Assembly (NCBI GenBank): GCA_905236275.1
Contig: CAJOPI010000288.1
Coordinates: 1-9,226 of the forward strand
Origin: an uncultured Lachnospiraceae bacterium
GTDB taxonomy: Bacteria; Bacillota; Clostridia; Lachnospirales; Lachnospiraceae
Direction: 5' to 3'
DNA: 9,226 nt
The notes beneath the pieces were generated by a model. That model was not told the origin of the DNA. It ran no database searches and saw nothing but the letters and a program-made list of their open reading frames with translations. A program made the translations under genes and the position numbers. Below, in pieces: positions 1 through 5,255 of the stretch. Within the stretch, counting starts at the first letter, position 1; each line of letters starts with the position of its first letter.

Positions 1-48
1 CACGAAGTGCGGAACAATCCCTGACATCACTTTTGACCTTAACATCAT
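1..48 (-). CDS. Possible gene start running off the window
   Basis: From ATG 48 on the minus strand (a second ATG follows at 45) the frame is open for all 16 visible codons, beginning MMLRSKVMSG. The nearest ribosome-site-like sequence (AGGA) is about 16 nt away, which is too far to be convincing. An ATCAG/CTGAT inverted repeat lies just upstream (about 56-72). The evidence is too short for any function. Confidence 0.15.
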   Translation of the reverse strand, partial: MMLRSKVMSGIVPHFV

Positions 49-101
49 TTTTTATCAGATCAGTCCTGATTTCTCTCCACCGTTACACTTCATGTTCTTA
101 C

Positions 102-127
102 GCAGCCAGCAGCAAGGTGCTGGCTGC
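102..127. repeat. Perfect 10-bp inverted repeat after the operon
   Basis: GCAGCCAGCA (102-111) and TGCTGGCTGC (118-127) flank a 6-nt loop. The GC-rich stem would be very stable in RNA from either strand. The minus strand continues GTAAGAAC with no U-run, so it is not a standard Rho-independent terminator. It could stabilise the 3' end of the operon mRNA or slow polymerase. It lies about 120 bp beyond the DUF4430 stop. Confidence 0.5.
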
Positions 128-154
128 TAACTGAATAGTAACTCTCCACCTGCT

Positions 155-274
155 TCATAACCCTTCTGACCGGCCTATAAAGTACAAGCATATTGCCATC
201 AGCAGAGCCGAAGCCCTTTTTCTGACATAGTCGCCAAATGCCTCTTTTAATCCGTATAAATCTCGTATATCCAT
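155..274 (-). CDS. Possible 39-residue membrane peptide or broken gene start
   Basis: This short ORF in a different frame begins inside the DUF4430 gene. ATG 274 is preceded by AGAGGGTGA at 9 nt, a good ribosome site. The product starts MDIRDLYGLKEAFGDYVRKR and continues with a hydrophobic stretch ASALLMAICLYFIG (21-34), then GRSEGL. The pattern (amphipathic start, basic cluster, span, positive end) looks protein-like. The stop TGA lies inside TTATGA, so an ATG in the next frame overlaps it and opens a further 22 codons (157-92). It could be a real micropeptide, or the 5' remnant of a membrane protein lost to a frameshift. I know no homologue. Confidence 0.35.
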   Translation of the reverse strand: MDIRDLYGLKEAFGDYVRKRASALLMAICLYFIGRSEGL

Positions 275-666
275 GAGAATTTATCACCCTCTGCTATAGG
301 CTGTGCATCAGCACCATATTGAGCATATTCATCATTCAGATACAGTGCCCAGTATGCTCCATTCTCTGCATATAATGCCCGTTCTCCATTGATTTCCTCG
401 ACCATTAACCCATAACTGCCGCCGGTTCCGGAATAGGAAAAGTCCTCATCTCTCTCTGCAAGCTCATCCATCGCCTCCCGCAGATATTCTGCCGAACTTG
501 TCAGATTGTAATCCTTTGCCTCTCCGTTCGAGCCGATAACCTCTATCACTATATTCTTCGAACCACCGACCGCTGACGGTCTGTTTATCAGATAAACTGC
601 CACAAGGACAATCGCCAGTACTATAAGAACAGCCGCACCTGTCAGCAAAGCCTTTTTATTCTTCAT
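247..666 (-). CDS. Membrane-anchored DUF4430 (transcobalamin-C-like) protein
   Basis: The 139 residues hold a short basic N-terminus (MKNKK), one span (about 6-27) and a single extracytoplasmic domain of about 100 residues. The C-terminal pattern, YWALYLNDEYAQYGADAQ (105-122) then EGDKFSWIYE (126-135), is the DUF4430 signature, in which an aromatic-rich strand and an N-D/N-G turn precede a GDK/GDR strand. This domain is related to the C-terminal domain of cobalamin carriers and occurs in many secreted Gram-positive proteins. The ligand here is unknown. ATG 666 follows GAAAGAGG by 9 nt. It is the last firm gene of the operon, and a small ORF overlaps its 3' end by 28 bp. Ligand binding or an envelope adaptor role is inference. 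Confidence 0.85.
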   Translation of the reverse strand: MKNKKALLTGAAVLIVLAIVLVAVYLINRPSAVGGSKNIVIEVIGSNGEAKDYNLTSSAEYLREAMDELAERDEDFSYSGTGGSYGLMVEEINGERALYAENGAYWALYLNDEYAQYGADAQPIAEGDKFSWIYEIYTD

Positions 667-685
667 TTCAGTAAACCTCTTTCAG

Positions 686-1957
686 TCATATAGATAATTT
701 TAATCTGTATATCCTTTTCAAAGACTCGTCAATCCTCTCTTCGGATATCCGTCCGTTTTTTACCGCCTGAATTATTGCATTTCTCGAGCTCTTCATATCG
801 ACAGGCGCAAGAATCAGATCACAGCCGGCTTCTATAGCAAGAACGGCAGCTTCATCGCCCGAATAATGGTTGACAACCGCTCCCATGTTCATGGCATCTG
901 TAATAACAACGCCTTTATATCCCATTTTACCTCGCAGCAATACCTGCACTATCTTAGGAGAAAGCGACGACGGTGTCATATCTCCGATAACCTTCGGAAG
1001 AGAAATGTGTCCAACCATAATCATTGATATACCATTATCGATTTCGGTCTGGAAGGGCTTAAGTTCAGTCTCATCCAGCTCAGCCAGACTTTTATCCGAT
1101 ACGGCATAGCCCTTGTGGGAGTCTTCAACCGTATTACCATGTCCCGGAAAATGCTTGGCGCAGGATAATATTCCCTCTGATTTCAGACCCTTGCTGAAGG
1201 ATAATGCCATCTCTGATACAAGTTCCCTGTCGGAGCCAAAAGAGCGTTTCTCCATCAATTTATTTCCGGAGACGGTTATCACATCAGCAACCGGTGCATA
1301 ATCCAGATTGAAACCAAGTTCGGACAGGTATGAACCCACATACTCTCCGCTTTCGAGGGCCTTCCGGGTGTCAGCCGACTTTCCGATATCCGCCATATTA
1401 CCAACATTTTTCACTCCGTAAGAAGCATTGGAGGCTATACGTGAAACCATCCCGCCCTCTTCATCTACTGACTGGAACAAGGGAAGGCCGAGATAAGACC
1501 GGCTGCAGGACTGTAAATCCGAGAGCAGCTTTTTTGTCTGTTCGGGTTCTTCAAGGTTTTTTCCCATATAAATAATTCCCGAAACAGGAAATTCCTGAAA
1601 TTTGCTTTCTGCCGCAGCTCCTGCCTCAGTCTGATTATTCCCGCCAAGCAGTGCCTCCGGTGTTACTACAAAGAGCTGGGAGACCTTATTTTCAAGACTC
1701 TGCCCCTTTATAAGCTCCTCGATTTTTACGTCAGAATAGTCTTCCGTCGATTTTTTCCTGACAGGTTGAACCATATCGACCTCTCCCTGAGCTTCATCAG
1801 CACTGACCTTCTGTGTTTCCCTTGCAAGCTCAGCCTTATACGAAATTGTTTCTTCTTTAGCTATTTCTGCAGCTGTCTCAGCCTTCGCCTCCTCAAAGGC
1901 ACAGCCTGTCAAAGACAATCCGATCATCAGAGCAATTACAGATAATTTTATTTTCAT
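686..1957 (-). CDS. nagZ: Lipoprotein GH3 beta-N-acetylhexosaminidase (NagZ-like)
   Basis: This is predicted to remove N-acetylglucosamine from peptidoglycan fragments outside the cell. The N-terminus is a lipoprotein signal, with hydrophobic residues 5-18 and lipobox LTGC where Cys19 is the lipidation site. A Glu/Ala/Lys-rich linker of about 60 residues follows. The GH3 barrel runs from about 78 to 423: DEEGGMVSR (165-173) for substrate binding, KHFPGHG (268-274), VEDSH (277-281) carrying the Asp/His acid-base dyad typical of the NagZ branch, and ITDAMNM (352-358) with nucleophile Asp354. The C-terminal second domain of larger GH3 enzymes is absent, as in NagZ. ATG 1957 has AAAGAGGA just upstream. 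Neighbours are envelope proteins, and the DUF4430 gene starts 19 bp after the stop. The exact substrate is inferred from family. Confidence 0.93.
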   Translation of the reverse strand: MKIKLSVIALMIGLSLTGCAFEEAKAETAAEIAKEETISYKAELARETQKVSADEAQGEVDMVQPVRKKSTEDYSDVKIEELIKGQSLENKVSQLFVVTPEALLGGNNQTEAGAAAESKFQEFPVSGIIYMGKNLEEPEQTKKLLSDLQSCSRSYLGLPLFQSVDEEGGMVSRIASNASYGVKNVGNMADIGKSADTRKALESGEYVGSYLSELGFNLDYAPVADVITVSGNKLMEKRSFGSDRELVSEMALSFSKGLKSEGILSCAKHFPGHGNTVEDSHKGYAVSDKSLAELDETELKPFQTEIDNGISMIMVGHISLPKVIGDMTPSSLSPKIVQVLLRGKMGYKGVVITDAMNMGAVVNHYSGDEAAVLAIEAGCDLILAPVDMKSSRNAIIQAVKNGRISEERIDESLKRIYRLKLSI

Positions 1958-2002
1958 AACATCCTCTTTTTCTACACTCTTCTCTACGCCTTTTCCCCTG
2001 CA

Positions 2003-2998
2003 TCATGATACCATGCTCAATACCATCATAATATCGTCCCGATACCGCCTATGTTCCTCGTATACATACACATAAACAATTATACCCTCGCCTTTTTCCT
2101 GAAAAATCACTTCTACCTTGTAATTGTCATTGGTCGGTTCCTTGGTAAAGGTATCTTTATAGTATTTATAAGATGCATCATAGTAGGTTTCTATTTTTTT
2201 TGCAGGGAATTTTTTTATCGTATCATCGGTTTTCTTAAAGATATCTTTAATTATGGCTTTCTCTATTAAATCATTCTCGTCGATATCATCTTCATCTGCA
2301 AGCATGGTTTTTTTATCAAAATAGCAGACAAAAAAACTCTCTGCATAAGCCTCTCTTTTACCGAGTTCATTCAGTCTGTATTGGTATCCGGGCATGTTCC
2401 CAAGTTCTTCACCGGTTATATTATGCTCGACTTCCTTCCAGCTTTTCGGAATGTAAATATTGACACCGTTCTTTCCAAGCTGTCTTTGAAGGGTTGTCTT
2501 CTTGTCGATGGTCTTTCCGTCAAGCATACTGAGCACACTGTCAGAGGGATTGCTTACGGCGGTTTTTTCTACTTTATCTGCCTTAAAAACAATATTTCCA
2601 AACCAGCCAACCGTAAGCTTCCCGTAAACATTCACCTTATCATTTTCATTAATCTTACTTATTGCGGAAATTATCTCCTCATCAGCTGTACTGCAGACAA
2701 TATTCTTTTCATAATCTGATTTTCCGATGACAAATTCCCTGTTGTTATCATTCTTTGAGAGCACCGTTCCGAATAAAGAATAATATCTGTCAGAATACTT
2801 TTCTCCTGCGGTTTTGGCACTGTCTTCAAAAGCCTTTATCACGACCTCTGCACTTTCATTCTGATAAACTATATGCTTTTCAGTATCCAGTTCAACCGTT
2901 GTCTTTTCAAAGAAAAAACCGCACATCAGGACATTCAGCCCTAAAGAAAACAAAATGATATTCCTAAAAATCCTATGCTTTTTAATTTCCTTCATCAT
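2003..2998 (-). CDS. Membrane-anchored protein of unknown function with possible OB-fold
   Basis: I do not recognise the full-length family. From ATG 2998 the protein has 331 residues. It has a basic N-terminus (MMKEIKKHRIFR), one hydrophobic span (about 10-29), then an extracytoplasmic body. Residues about 68-145 show an all-beta pattern (YSLFGTVLSK, EFVIGKSDY, KNIVCST, DKVNVYGKL, NIVFKADKVEK) like the small OB-fold 'tRNA_anti-like' modules found in secreted bacterial proteins. That is a pattern match only. The C-terminal half (175-331) is alpha/beta with many Lys, Tyr and Asp residues and a strand-rich end (YKVEVIFQEKGEGIIVYVYVY). A TTG at 3004 is an alternative start. The gene overlaps its upstream neighbour by 17 bp, and the GH3 lipoprotein begins 45 bp after its stop without an intervening terminator. 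Confidence 0.7.
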   Translation of the reverse strand: MMKEIKKHRIFRNIILFSLGLNVLMCGFFFEKTTVELDTEKHIVYQNESAEVVIKAFEDSAKTAGEKYSDRYYSLFGTVLSKNDNNREFVIGKSDYEKNIVCSTADEEIISAISKINENDKVNVYGKLTVGWFGNIVFKADKVEKTAVSNPSDSVLSMLDGKTIDKKTTLQRQLGKNGVNIYIPKSWKEVEHNITGEELGNMPGYQYRLNELGKREAYAESFFVCYFDKKTMLADEDDIDENDLIEKAIIKDIFKKTDDTIKKFPAKKIETYYDASYKYYKDTFTKEPTNDNYKVEVIFQEKGEGIIVYVYVYEEHRRYRDDIMMVLSMVS

Positions 2999-3434
2999 AT
3001 TCAAATCCCATCGAATTGCTCAATCCCGTCAAAATACCATTAACTTCCTTATAAATATGCGCCTCGGCATAATCATCAAAAAGCCGTACCTTTTCTCTCC
3101 CGCTGTAGTTAGTCTTTATCTTTTTTTCCAATTCTCCCTTGCCGGTTTCCTCACCATCGACAAAAATCCTTTCCCCATTGATCCTTACCTTTATTGTTTC
3201 TCCAAAGGAATTGTTTTTACTCACAGAACTATTATCTTCTGTTTCCGTATTGCTTTCGTCTGCCGCCTGAGGATTATCCTCTATTCCCCAATTTGCAGCA
3301 TCTATCGCCTTATCTAAATCCAGGAGATCCTTCTTTAAGAGGTCAACTGATTTCTTTCCCCATCCTATAGCGGACAGAGAAAAAACGAGCAGAAAAAATA
3401 TAACAGCCGTCTTTTTATATTTAATCCATTTCAT
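2982..3434 (-). CDS. Single-span membrane-anchored protein with ExbD-like C-terminal domain
   Basis: This small protein of unnamed family has about 150 residues from ATG 3434. An N-terminal hydrophobic segment (roughly 10-24, after MKWIKYKK) is a signal anchor or uncleaved signal. A helical stretch (29-47) and an acidic, Asn/Ser-rich linker (50-78) follow. The C-terminal domain starts at about 80 with IKVRINGERIFVDGEE, continues as helix (KGELEKKIKTNY) and strand (KVRLFDDYAEAHIY), and ends in a helix with GFEYDEGN. It aligns by eye with the end of the preceding protein. Upstream in-frame GTG (3446) and TTG starts exist, but ATG 3434 fits the GTGGG site best. It overlaps the preceding gene by 14 bp and the next by 17 bp, so translation is probably coupled. 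It likely acts outside the membrane, next to the motor. Confidence 0.72.
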   Translation of the reverse strand: MKWIKYKKTAVIFFLLVFSLSAIGWGKKSVDLLKKDLLDLDKAIDAANWGIEDNPQAADESNTETEDNSSVSKNNSFGETIKVRINGERIFVDGEETGKGELEKKIKTNYSGREKVRLFDDYAEAHIYKEVNGILTGLSNSMGFEYDEGN

Positions 3435-4002
3435 ATTCAAACCCACTCTCGCTTAACAGATTCATGATTTCCTTATAGGTTGCAGCTGCCGCATAACCGT
3501 CAACAAGATAAAATGTATTGCTGTTATCAAGCTCAGAAAGATATTTTCTGAAATCCTCTGTATTTCCGATTCGCTGTTCCCTGTAATACACCTCGGTTCC
3601 CCTGACGACTATATAATTTGGATACGTTCTCCCCTTTGCTGTTACATAATCACCGTTTTCATTTATCCCTTTTGCAAGTTCACTGTCCGAATCTGTCAAT
3701 TCGTTCTCTTCTTCAACAGTTAAGAGCATTCCAAAGCCCCGGGCTCCGTACTTCATATAAAAGCCGGTAAAAAACAAAGCGCAGCCGACAAGAAACAAAA
3801 CCGCCAGTCCTATCCAGTATCTTTTTATGCGGCTCCGTAAAAATGCCTGTCCGGAAGGTGTATTATACTGAACATAATCATCTTTTCTTTTTATTACAAC
3901 CTGATAATCTTCATAAAGCGGCTGGAAAAGTATCGCCAGAACTCCCAATATAGAAAAAAGAATCATCAGACCGCCGAGAACCATTAATAGAATTGATACC
4001 AT
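3421..4002 (-). CDS. Two-span membrane protein with ExbD-like C-terminal domain
   Basis: I know of no named family for the whole protein. The 193 residues show a first span at 4-27, a charged cytoplasmic loop of about 35 residues (EDYQVVIKRKDDY onward), a second span at 62-83, an acidic linker (95-118) and a C-terminal domain at 128-193. That domain runs strand-strand (YIVVRGTEVYYREQRIG), helix (TEDFRKYLSEL), strand (TFYLVDGYAAAATY) and final helix ending GFEYEMD. The order resembles the periplasmic domain of ExbD/TolR, and it is clearly related to the end of the next protein. ATG 4002 has AGAAGGA 7 nt upstream and follows the ExbD-like stop by 3 bp. A role as an accessory subunit of the motor is an inference from order and domain. 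Confidence 0.75.
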   Translation of the reverse strand: MVSILLMVLGGLMILFSILGVLAILFQPLYEDYQVVIKRKDDYVQYNTPSGQAFLRSRIKRYWIGLAVLFLVGCALFFTGFYMKYGARGFGMLLTVEEENELTDSDSELAKGINENGDYVTAKGRTYPNYIVVRGTEVYYREQRIGNTEDFRKYLSELDNSNTFYLVDGYAAAATYKEIMNLLSESGFEYEMD

Positions 4003-4005
4003 AGC

Positions 4006-4530
4006 TTAATCCTTCTGCTTGACATTGCTATATGCAGCACATAAATCGTTAAAAATATTTTTTATAGCCTTTTCATCCCTGTAGAGAATCTTCTCATCAT
4101 TCTCGTTAAGAGAAAGCACTATAGTCCTTGATGAATTTTCAGCGGCATAGCCCTGTATGAAGCTGCGAAGCTCCGTATAACCTTCGACCTCTGTTCCCTT
4201 AAGGTCTGAAATCTCCGGTATTGTAATTTCCTTGTCGGAGCAAAGCAGATTGATATGTCTCGTTGTCAGATTTGCCTCGTAATGTGAATTTATTGAAATA
4301 AAAATTATATAATCCGATATATTTCCTAATGAATCCGCCTGATCCTCGTACATCCTCTTTGCTGCCTCGGCACTCTCCTGTGCTTCATTTGCCTCCAATA
4401 CAGCCTGGTCGTTGTTCTGCTTGGTATTCTGTAACTGGCATACTACTACAAGCAGCACGATAAAGACGACATCCAGAAGAGATGTCAGATCGATCAGTAC
4501 GTTTCTTTTTGCATCATTGCGTTTTCTCAT
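4006..4530 (-). CDS. ExbD/TolR/MotB-like stator protein
   Basis: This is the likely dimeric partner of the ExbB-like channel, with a single N-terminal span and an extracytoplasmic tail. The short basic N-terminus leads into VLIDLTSLLDVVFIVLLVVV (11-30). This matches the ExbD pattern, and Asp20 sits where the proton-carrying Asp of ExbD/TolR/MotB lies. Residues 34-68 look like a charged, Ala/Glu/Gln-rich coiled coil. Residues 74-174 resemble an ExbD-like alpha/beta domain: a strand IIFISI, then a strand-helix part, then RTIVLSLNENDEKILY and a final helix. There is no OmpA-like peptidoglycan-binding motif, unlike MotB. AGAGGA lies 7 nt before ATG 4530. The next gene starts 3 bp after the stop. 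Family assignment is firm for the N-terminus and inferred for the C-terminus. Confidence 0.82.
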   Translation of the reverse strand: MRKRNDAKRNVLIDLTSLLDVVFIVLLVVVCQLQNTKQNNDQAVLEANEAQESAEAAKRMYEDQADSLGNISDYIIFISINSHYEANLTTRHINLLCSDKEITIPEISDLKGTEVEGYTELRSFIQGYAAENSSRTIVLSLNENDEKILYRDEKAIKNIFNDLCAAYSNVKQKD

Positions 4531-4555
4531 TTCACTATCCTCTCAAAAAGAATAC

Positions 4556-5101
4556 CTATTCTGATATATTTCCAAGCCTGATAGCATTATCAACCTTCTT
4601 CTCATAGTCATCCAGTATGATCTCCGTCTCGTTGATAATCCTTACCGAAAGTAAGGCATCAATGATCTTCAGTATGATGGAAACTATAAGTCCCCAGAAG
4701 GTTGAACCCAAAGCCAGATGCAGTGAATTAAATACCTGATTAAGATCCTGACTGCTGAGCTGTAAAATGATTCCGGCTACCGTTCCTAAAATTCCCAGGA
4801 GCGGGAAAATGGGAATCAGTTGTGCAAAAGCCTCATGCCACGAGCAGGTCCTGTTAAAAGCAGTCTGCAATTCCCTGATAGTATCCGGAGTCACCTTCTC
4901 TTCAGCCGACAGATCTTCAACCTCATGTGTTTTTTTGTTGAAGACAGTCTTCGTATTTTTCCAGTTCATTACGTTCTTTATCTGTTTATAGTGATTGTTC
5001 AGTGCCATCCAGTTTCCGACAATAAAAAAAATCAAAGCCAATCCCATTACAACAATTATAAAATTCATACATCCGGATAAAAAACTATAGATTGAATCCA
5101 T
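4556..5101 (-). CDS. ExbB/TolQ/MotA-type proton-channel protein
   Basis: This is predicted to be the pentamer-forming subunit of a proton-driven inner-membrane motor. The 181 residues hold three membrane spans (about 11-29, 93-114 and 127-152) separated by a cytoplasmic loop of about 60 residues, the ExbB/TolQ arrangement. The family signature is clear: PLLGILGTVAG (100-110) in the second span, then ALGSTFWGL (130-138) in the third, with Thr134 at the position of the conserved channel Thr of ExbB/TolQ. A C-terminal charged helix follows. The start ATG 5101 has a strong AGAGGAGA site 6 nt upstream. It is the first gene of the operon, 25 bp before the ExbD-like partner. It is shorter than ExbB (about 240) and has a compact loop. 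MotA itself is larger with four spans, so ExbB/TolQ type fits better. Confidence 0.88.
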   Translation of the reverse strand: MDSIYSFLSGCMNFIIVVMGLALIFFIVGNWMALNNHYKQIKNVMNWKNTKTVFNKKTHEVEDLSAEEKVTPDTIRELQTAFNRTCSWHEAFAQLIPIFPLLGILGTVAGIILQLSSQDLNQVFNSLHLALGSTFWGLIVSIILKIIDALLSVRIINETEIILDDYEKKVDNAIRLGNISE

Positions 5102-5115
5102 GTTAAATCTCCTCT

Positions 5116-5132
5116 ATAAAACATAGTTTTAT
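5116..5132 (-). promoter_or_regulatory. Hairpin just upstream of the exbB-like ribosome site
   Basis: ATAAAAC (5132-5126) and GTTTTAT (5122-5116) form a perfect 7-bp, AT-rich stem with a 3-nt loop. It ends immediately before the AGAGGAGA ribosome site (about 5115-5108). It is weak, but close enough to affect ribosome access or mRNA decay. Confidence 0.3.
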
Positions 5133-5146
5133 TTCTGACAAAATGA

Positions 5147-5204
5147 CGTCGGATGTCCGTTTTTGCAACGCCGTTGCTCAAATCATTCGATTTGGCAGCC
5201 GACG
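5147..5204 (-). promoter_or_regulatory. Branched, structured 5' leader of the ExbB/ExbD-like operon
   Basis: Reading the minus strand, CGTCGG (5204-5199) pairs perfectly with CCGACG (5152-5147). This closes a loop that contains two further perfect hairpins: CAAATC-GAAT-GATTTG (5194-5179) and GCAAC-GGC-GTTGC (5177-5165). The result is a three-way-junction-like fold about 58 nt long. A competing pairing is available: GCCGT just 5' of and into the outer stem (5206-5202) can pair with ACGGC inside the second hairpin (about 5174-5170). Mutually exclusive pairings are what a switching leader needs. I do not recognise it as any known riboswitch class, and no U-run follows on this strand to make a simple terminator. 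Confidence 0.4.
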
Positions 5205-5218
5205 GCAAAAAAGGCTCC

Positions 5219-5247
5219 TTAATAAAAGTAAATTTATAAATTGACAA
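5219..5247 (-). promoter_or_regulatory. Probable sigma-A promoter for the ExbB/ExbD-like operon
   Basis: On the minus strand TTGTCA (5247-5242, 5 of 6 consensus bases) is followed after exactly 17 bp by TATTAA (5224-5219, 4 of 6). Transcription would begin near 5212, leaving a 5' leader of about 110 nt before the ATG at 5101. The box begins 8 bp after the aldolase stop codon, which has no clear terminator, so read-through from the sugar operon may also feed the downstream genes. Confidence 0.55.
5231..5242. promoter_or_regulatory. Perfect 12-bp palindrome in the promoter spacer, possible operator
   Basis: AATTTATAAATT is a perfect palindrome that lies in the spacer and touches the last base of the -35 box at 5247-5242. 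A repressor bound here would block the promoter. In AT-rich DNA such a palindrome can arise by chance, so this is only a candidate. Confidence 0.25.
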
Positions 5248-5255
5248 AGCCGGTC

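Noticed and set aside
102..127. Hairpin as a Rho-independent terminator
   Set aside because: The stem is perfect but no U-run follows on either strand.
90..287. 65-codon minus-strand frame overlapping the DUF4430 end
   Set aside because: It has no convincing start or ribosome site at 287, and its first third is the shadow of DUF4430. Only its last 22 codons are considered, in connection with the small ORF at 274-155.
4006..5101. Zorya-type defence motor (ZorA/ZorB)
   Set aside because: The ExbB-like protein lacks the long ZorA tail, the partner lacks the ZorB peptidoglycan-binding domain, and no ZorC/D/E-like gene is present.
5113..5141. Second promoter-like pair TTGTCA-17-TATAGA before the ExbB-like gene
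   Set aside because: The transcript would begin at or inside the ribosome site, leaving no usable leader. The match is probably chance in AT-rich DNA.
5065..5247. 60-codon minus-strand frame across the gap before the ExbB-like gene
   Set aside because: It starts at the TTG of the promoter -35 box, has no ribosome site, and overlaps the ExbB-like start. The region is better explained as a leader.
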